From the NCBI RefSeq assembly GCF_002356295.1, contig NZ_AP018042.1, positions 1,396,361 through 1,460,360 of the forward strand: 64,000 nucleotides of DNA, in the 5' to 3' direction. A program made the translations under genes and the position numbers. Origin of the DNA: Labilibaculum antarcticum. GTDB lineage: Bacteria > Bacteroidota > Bacteroidia > Bacteroidales > Marinifilaceae. Shown piece by piece: positions 60,239 to 64,000 of this stretch. Under the pieces are notes generated by a model, which was not told the origin of the DNA, ran no database searches, and saw only the letters and a program-made list of their open reading frames with translations. How positions within the stretch are numbered: the first letter of the stretch is position 1; every line of letters starts with the position of its first letter.

Positions 60239-63214
60239 CTATTTAAAGCTTATTACACTTTTTTGTTTTTTACCATCCATTAAAATCTCCAATGGTTCTT
60301 TAAATCGAACGTGTTTAAAGTAATGAATTTGTTCTACGACCTTCTGTTTACTAAGAATATCAAGGTTCACGAAACTCTGTTCGGTATTGTTTCTCACCGA
60401 AAAATACCCCACATTCATCGAAGTCACATTGTGAAAGAAATGAGAACCTAAGGAAGCATCTAACGGAAAATCCTCTAAACCTTGTTCCACAATCACTTTT
60501 GCATTGGATATTTGAGACCACAATACAGGAATTCCAGTAAACTTATCTTTTGTTCCCCATCGTCCAGGACCAATTAGTACATATTGACGATCTTGTTCTT
60601 TCATCTTCTGGTTCAATTTTTCAATTTCCAGAGCCATCTCTTCGGTTTTAGTCCGGTCAAATTTATCAATATCCATATAAACGATATCCCGCACATGATC
60701 AACCTTTCCATTCCCCATACCTTTACTTGCCAGTAAAACAAGTTTATTCTTATCAACCTTGCTCATATCAATATCAATACTCATTTCCTGACGAATAAGC
60801 GGTTTAATCTGCAACAGCTGGAAAGTTGGGAAGTTATTTTTTCCTTTTGAAAGATCAACAGCAAACTCTATTTCAATAGGAGCACCCATCGCTTGCTTAA
60901 AAATATTTAAAAGTACACTTAGGGCATGAGCAACCGGAACTTGATTGTATTTCAGAATATTTGCGAAATTCACCACTCTTGGTCCGCGTAAATTCAAATC
61001 TGGCTCCAATCTATCATTCTGATAATCGTAAACAGATGCGCAATGCAATAAATTTCCATCTTTTTCGGCATCTGCAAGTTGATACTTAGTGGTTATGGCA
61101 TCTTCCCCATCCTTTACCAGATCAAAAACATCTTTATGCATGTCGATTCCATAAAAATACTTTTGCGAATCTTTCATCTGATCTTCAATTGAAGCCAATT
61201 GCAATTTTGGATGTTCGGGACAAAAACGATGCGTTTTCTCACCACCAACAACATACTTTCCAAGACCTATGGCAATAACAGCAAAACCATCCTCAGGCTT
61301 CATATAAGAAAAAGGATAGTAATTATAGGATTGCGCAACACCACTGATATTTGGATAATACCTTCCATTGGTTTCTTGCCCAACGACCTCCTGAATAATG
61401 ACAGCCATTTTTTCTTCTTCAATTTTATAGTCTACCGCACTAAAATAAGATTGAGCCTCAGGCGTAAAAATAGAAGCGTAAATAAGTTTAACCGCGGTTA
61501 CCAACTGACGAAATCTCTCCTCAATATCCGGATGATTATTTGGCAGCAAATAAGTTGCATAAACACCTGCAAATGGCTGCATCAATGAATCTTCAAACAA
61601 TCCTGATGATCGTACAGCTATTGGACAAGTCATTTCCTCTAGGTATTGTCGAAGTCTTCGTCTTAATTTATCTGACAGTTCGCCTTTCGCAAATAAATTT
61701 CTAACTTTTTTGTAATTTTTATCTATGTAAATCTTATCGTAAAGGTTATTTTTCTCAATAAAATTATCGTATTCATCAACACCTATAATTGCTGTTTTAG
61801 GAATCGAGATATTAATATCCTTGATTAATTTAGTGAAGTAAATGTTCTCTATAAAATTACACAAGAAAGCTAATCCACGACCTTTTCCTCCTAAAGAGCC
61901 TTGTCCCAAACGCACAATGTAGTGGTTCGAATTTACAATATTGGGTCTGAATTTAATAATACGCCCACGTAACTGTTTTATGCGTGAAGATTCAAATACA
62001 TCCAAACAAAATTTACGTAATTCTTTTACTGATTTAAAATCCTCAATCTGATATCTTCTTAGCTTTTTGGCAATATTAATTTCTCCACGTGCCATTAACC
62101 AGGTCGAAATTCCATTTCTTTTTGAATGAAAAAGTAGTGATTCATCAGGAACGTATTTAAGTTTTTCTTCAAATTCTTCCATGGACTTTGCCATAGCAAC
62201 CTTAGTTCCACTTTGGTTTCGAAAAACAAAATCACCAAAACCGAGTTTTGTATAAATAAAATTGTAGATATCTAAAGCCAGTGTGTCACTGTTTTTATTA
62301 ATAAAATCAGCATCAACCTGCATGGCACGAATCGCATTATCTGTATCATGCGATTGCATTAAACATGGAATCTTCATGTTTTTTTCCTGCACATATTTAA
62401 TCAGATCTACCCCCGAATCATCATCTAATTTGCCATCTTTTGAAAAACGAACATCAGAAATTACACACAACAGGTTTTCCAAGTAATTATCTATAACTTC
62501 AACTGCATCCTCATACGTGCTCACCAAAATAACTTTTGGTCTGGCCCGCATTTTCAAAATCTTATGCATTTCATCAATATCACCTTCATCCGATATTACT
62601 TTTTGGGTTTGGGTCATTACTGATGTATACAACAATGGCAGATATCTGGAATAATATTTTACCGAATCCTCAACCAACAAAATGACTCTTACATCTCCAC
62701 TTTTGGTATCGGTTTCCAAATTCATTCGATCCTCAACATACTTGGTCATGGCCATAAAAATCTTGGTTGAGCCATTCCAGACAAAAACTCTGTCAATATT
62801 GTTCTTTATCTTGTCAGCAGCTCTGTCAAAATAAGCCAAATCGCTATTGTTGTTCACCAAAACCAAAACAGGAATTTCGGGATGATCCAATTTAATTTCC
62901 TGACTTAATTTCAGCGGAGATTCCTTATCCAAGCCTGCCATTAAGATGACCACATCGTAAGTCCTGTTTTTTAAGGCTTCCAATGCTTCATCGTTGGTGG
63001 AGACACTCGTAAATCGCGGAGCTGCATATAAATTTAATTGCAAATACTCTCCTACAATTTTATCTGAGAATTGTCCTTCCCGAACAATTGTATAAGCATC
63101 ATAATAGGTTGCGATCAAAAGAATTTCCTTCACTTTAAAAGGCATCAATTCCTGAAAAATATCCCTATCATTCTTTTTCCGTTTGTATATTTTGGAAATT
63201 GAAACTTCTTCCAT
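60239..63214 (-). CDS. Double-receiver / PEP-utilising ATP-grasp protein
   Basis: A 991-residue protein. Receiver-like domain 1 (about 27-165) has Met92 where the phospho-Asp should be (YDVVILMAGL), so it is a pseudo-receiver. Domain 2 (about 175-315) has the acidic pair E182/D183 (VEDS), the phospho-Asp candidate D254 (VISDVRF), S288 and K307. From about 430 to 835 it resembles the ATP-binding N-terminal domain of PEP synthase / pyruvate phosphate dikinase, with GGKGRGLAF (442-450) and VRSSGLFEDS (533-542). The last 150 residues contain VLIGPGRWGTKDKFTGIPV. The phosphohistidine and PEP/pyruvate barrel domains are absent. Activity may be nucleotide-dependent phosphorylation of another protein or a sensory role, both inferred. 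Confidence 0.82.
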   Translation of the reverse strand: MEEVSISKIYKRKKNDRDIFQELMPFKVKEILLIATYYDAYTIVREGQFSDKIVGEYLQLNLYAAPRFTSVSTNDEALEALKNRTYDVVILMAGLDKESPLKLSQEIKLDHPEIPVLVLVNNNSDLAYFDRAADKIKNNIDRVFVWNGSTKIFMAMTKYVEDRMNLETDTKSGDVRVILLVEDSVKYYSRYLPLLYTSVMTQTQKVISDEGDIDEMHKILKMRARPKVILVSTYEDAVEVIDNYLENLLCVISDVRFSKDGKLDDDSGVDLIKYVQEKNMKIPCLMQSHDTDNAIRAMQVDADFINKNSDTLALDIYNFIYTKLGFGDFVFRNQSGTKVAMAKSMEEFEEKLKYVPDESLLFHSKRNGISTWLMARGEINIAKKLRRYQIEDFKSVKELRKFCLDVFESSRIKQLRGRIIKFRPNIVNSNHYIVRLGQGSLGGKGRGLAFLCNFIENIYFTKLIKDINISIPKTAIIGVDEYDNFIEKNNLYDKIYIDKNYKKVRNLFAKGELSDKLRRRLRQYLEEMTCPIAVRSSGLFEDSLMQPFAGVYATYLLPNNHPDIEERFRQLVTAVKLIYASIFTPEAQSYFSAVDYKIEEEKMAVIIQEVVGQETNGRYYPNISGVAQSYNYYPFSYMKPEDGFAVIAIGLGKYVVGGEKTHRFCPEHPKLQLASIEDQMKDSQKYFYGIDMHKDVFDLVKDGEDAITTKYQLADAEKDGNLLHCASVYDYQNDRLEPDLNLRGPRVVNFANILKYNQVPVAHALSVLLNIFKQAMGAPIEIEFAVDLSKGKNNFPTFQLLQIKPLIRQEMSIDIDMSKVDKNKLVLLASKGMGNGKVDHVRDIVYMDIDKFDRTKTEEMALEIEKLNQKMKEQDRQYVLIGPGRWGTKDKFTGIPVLWSQISNAKVIVEQGLEDFPLDASLGSHFFHNVTSMNVGYFSVRNNTEQSFVNLDILSKQKVVEQIHYFKHVRFKEPLEILMDGKKQKSVISFK

Positions 63215-63404
63215 GTCAATTGGTATAAATGTTTTTTGTTGTCTTTATTTAAAAATACAAAATAAGATAAATATCCGGTTTGATATCAACCTTTTTATAA
63301 CGAGTCCTGATTTCATTCAAAATCAAATACTGAAAAGGAAAATCATTTTTCAGTATTTCCTTTTTCCTTTTAAATGATATCGCAAATAGTAAAAAATACG
63401 AATA

Positions 63405-63437
63405 AAAAACAAAGAGGAAACTCATGGTTTCCTCTTT
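63405..63437 (-). terminator. Rho-independent terminator of the 2-oxoacid:ferredoxin oxidoreductase gene
   Basis: AAAGAGGAAAC-CATGA-GTTTCCTCTTT is followed by GTTTTTTATT on the minus strand, about 33 bp after the stop at 63470. Confidence 0.9.
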
Positions 63438-63469
63438 TTATTAATGATAAATTAAAATTTCACTTTGTG

Positions 63470-64000
63470 TTATTTAACGTCCCAGGTATCACCGCTATTC
63501 AGCAAATCATCCATGCACTTGATTGTTGCTGTTGCTTGAACATCTTTAATTTGCTGAACCAATTTCTCCTCATAAGAAAGTGCTGAAACATCTCTAATTA
63601 CACCTAGTGCCACAGGATACTCCGGTGCCGACATATTAGATAATAACCAAGCCATATGAGGGTCTGGATTGTGTGCATCGTGAATAAGAACATCCTGTTC
63701 AGCAATCCCAAATTCACCAATCGTAACTACAATTAGCTTTCCGTTACCACCTAAAACCAATCCTTTATTCCTCTGCTTTCCAAAAATCATTCTCTCGCCA
63801 TGATGCAGAAGCAATTGAAAATCGTCCTTCGTTTCCTTGTCTGTGATTAATGTATGTGCACCATCATTATAGATTACACAATTTTGAAGAACTTCAATTA
63901 TAGATGTTCCTTTGTGTTTCGATCCAGCTAAAATTAATTCAGTAGTCAACTTAATATTTGTATCAATTGTTCTTGAATAAAATTTAGACTGAGCTCCCAA
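63470..64000 (-). CDS. 2-oxoacid:ferredoxin oxidoreductase, beta subunit (C-terminal part)
   Basis: A partial gene that enters from the right edge; 176 residues are visible. The first visible codon is TTG read as internal Leu, not a start. The sequence ILAGSKHKGTSIIEVLQNCV (about 24-43) with NDGAHTLITDKE and DAHNPDPHMAWLLSNM is the C-terminal half of the thiamine-diphosphate beta subunit of 2-oxoglutarate/2-oxoacid ferredoxin oxidoreductases. The thiamine site lies outside the window. The enzyme decarboxylates a 2-oxoacid to acyl-CoA and reduces ferredoxin. The alpha subunit is likely just beyond the edge. Confidence 0.9.
   Translation of the reverse strand: MGAQSKFYSRTIDTNIKLTTELILAGSKHKGTSIIEVLQNCVIYNDGAHTLITDKETKDDFQLLLHHGERMIFGKQRNKGLVLGGNGKLIVVTIGEFGIAEQDVLIHDAHNPDPHMAWLLSNMSAPEYPVALGVIRDVSALSYEEKLVQQIKDVQATATIKCMDDLLNSGDTWDVK

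Noticed and set aside
1-64000. Prophage, integrative element, transposase or tRNA gene
   Set aside because: No integrase, transposase, phage structural gene or tRNA cloverleaf was seen in any gap I read; mobile-element signs are limited to short palindromic repeats.

Overview
The window comes from an AT-rich member of the Bacteroidota. Supporting signs are type IX secretion (T9SS) components, a six-gene Na+-translocating NADH:quinone reductase (NQR) operon, a fused alpha/beta 2-oxoacid dehydrogenase E1, a futalosine-type menaquinone gene, and promoters matching the TTTG/TAnnTTTG consensus of this phylum. The mix of NQR, two NhaC-type antiporters, Fe- and Mn-type superoxide dismutases and a very large multiheme cytochrome locus fits a marine, facultatively anaerobic Marinilabiliales/Marinifilaceae-like organism. 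That placement is inference; no rRNA or tRNA gene is visible.

Layout. 1-297: start of an FKBP-type lipoprotein. 537-7903: the most unusual locus, encoding a bis-histidine cytochrome b-like membrane protein, a membrane-anchored ferredoxin/flavin oxidoreductase with permuted flavin motifs, two overlapping periplasmic multiheme cytochromes with 20 and 19 CxxCH motifs, and an outer-membrane beta-barrel. Together they can be read as a route for electrons from NAD(P)H across both membranes. A 345-bp minisatellite runs almost to the first cytochrome start codon. 7904-9048: a gene-free block of palindromes, tandem repeats and direct repeats. 9049-12912: a sodium/solute symporter, recR and a 2-oxoacid dehydrogenase E2, with heptanucleotide repeats after recR. 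13153-24816: a TPR/PD40/SPOR-like envelope protein, small enzymes, holA, a T9SS mini-cluster (type B C-terminal-domain protein, PorP/SprF, PorE-like OmpA protein), rhomboid, a GmhB-like phosphatase and a class IV aminotransferase, mostly in one co-directional run.

24833-31834: a YqgE/AlgH protein, an NhaC-family antiporter with an extra N-terminal domain, a frameshifted acetyltransferase, fused E1, and two tiny membrane proteins of which one looks like the NQR maturation factor NqrM. 31959-38962: apbE and nqrFEDCBA on the minus strand, giving Na+-pumping NADH oxidation with its flavin-attachment enzyme and a likely iron-centre factor beside it. 39170-51082: T9SS Plug (DUF5103), bioB, NhaC, proline catabolism (pruA and proline dehydrogenase), a FtsB/DivIC-like protein, a glycosyltransferase, a Skp/OmpH-like protein and a nitroreductase.

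51677-54784: an apparently uncharacterised four-gene operon with a WbqC protein, two paralogous five-bladed-propeller glycosidase-like proteins and a GNAT. 54889-64000: two superoxide dismutases, a MATE exporter, a divergent futalosine hydrolase, folE, fabD, a 991-residue receiver/PEP-utilising ATP-grasp protein, and the C-terminal half of a 2-oxoacid:ferredoxin oxidoreductase beta subunit. Many genes end in clear hairpin terminators, several placed bidirectionally between convergent genes.
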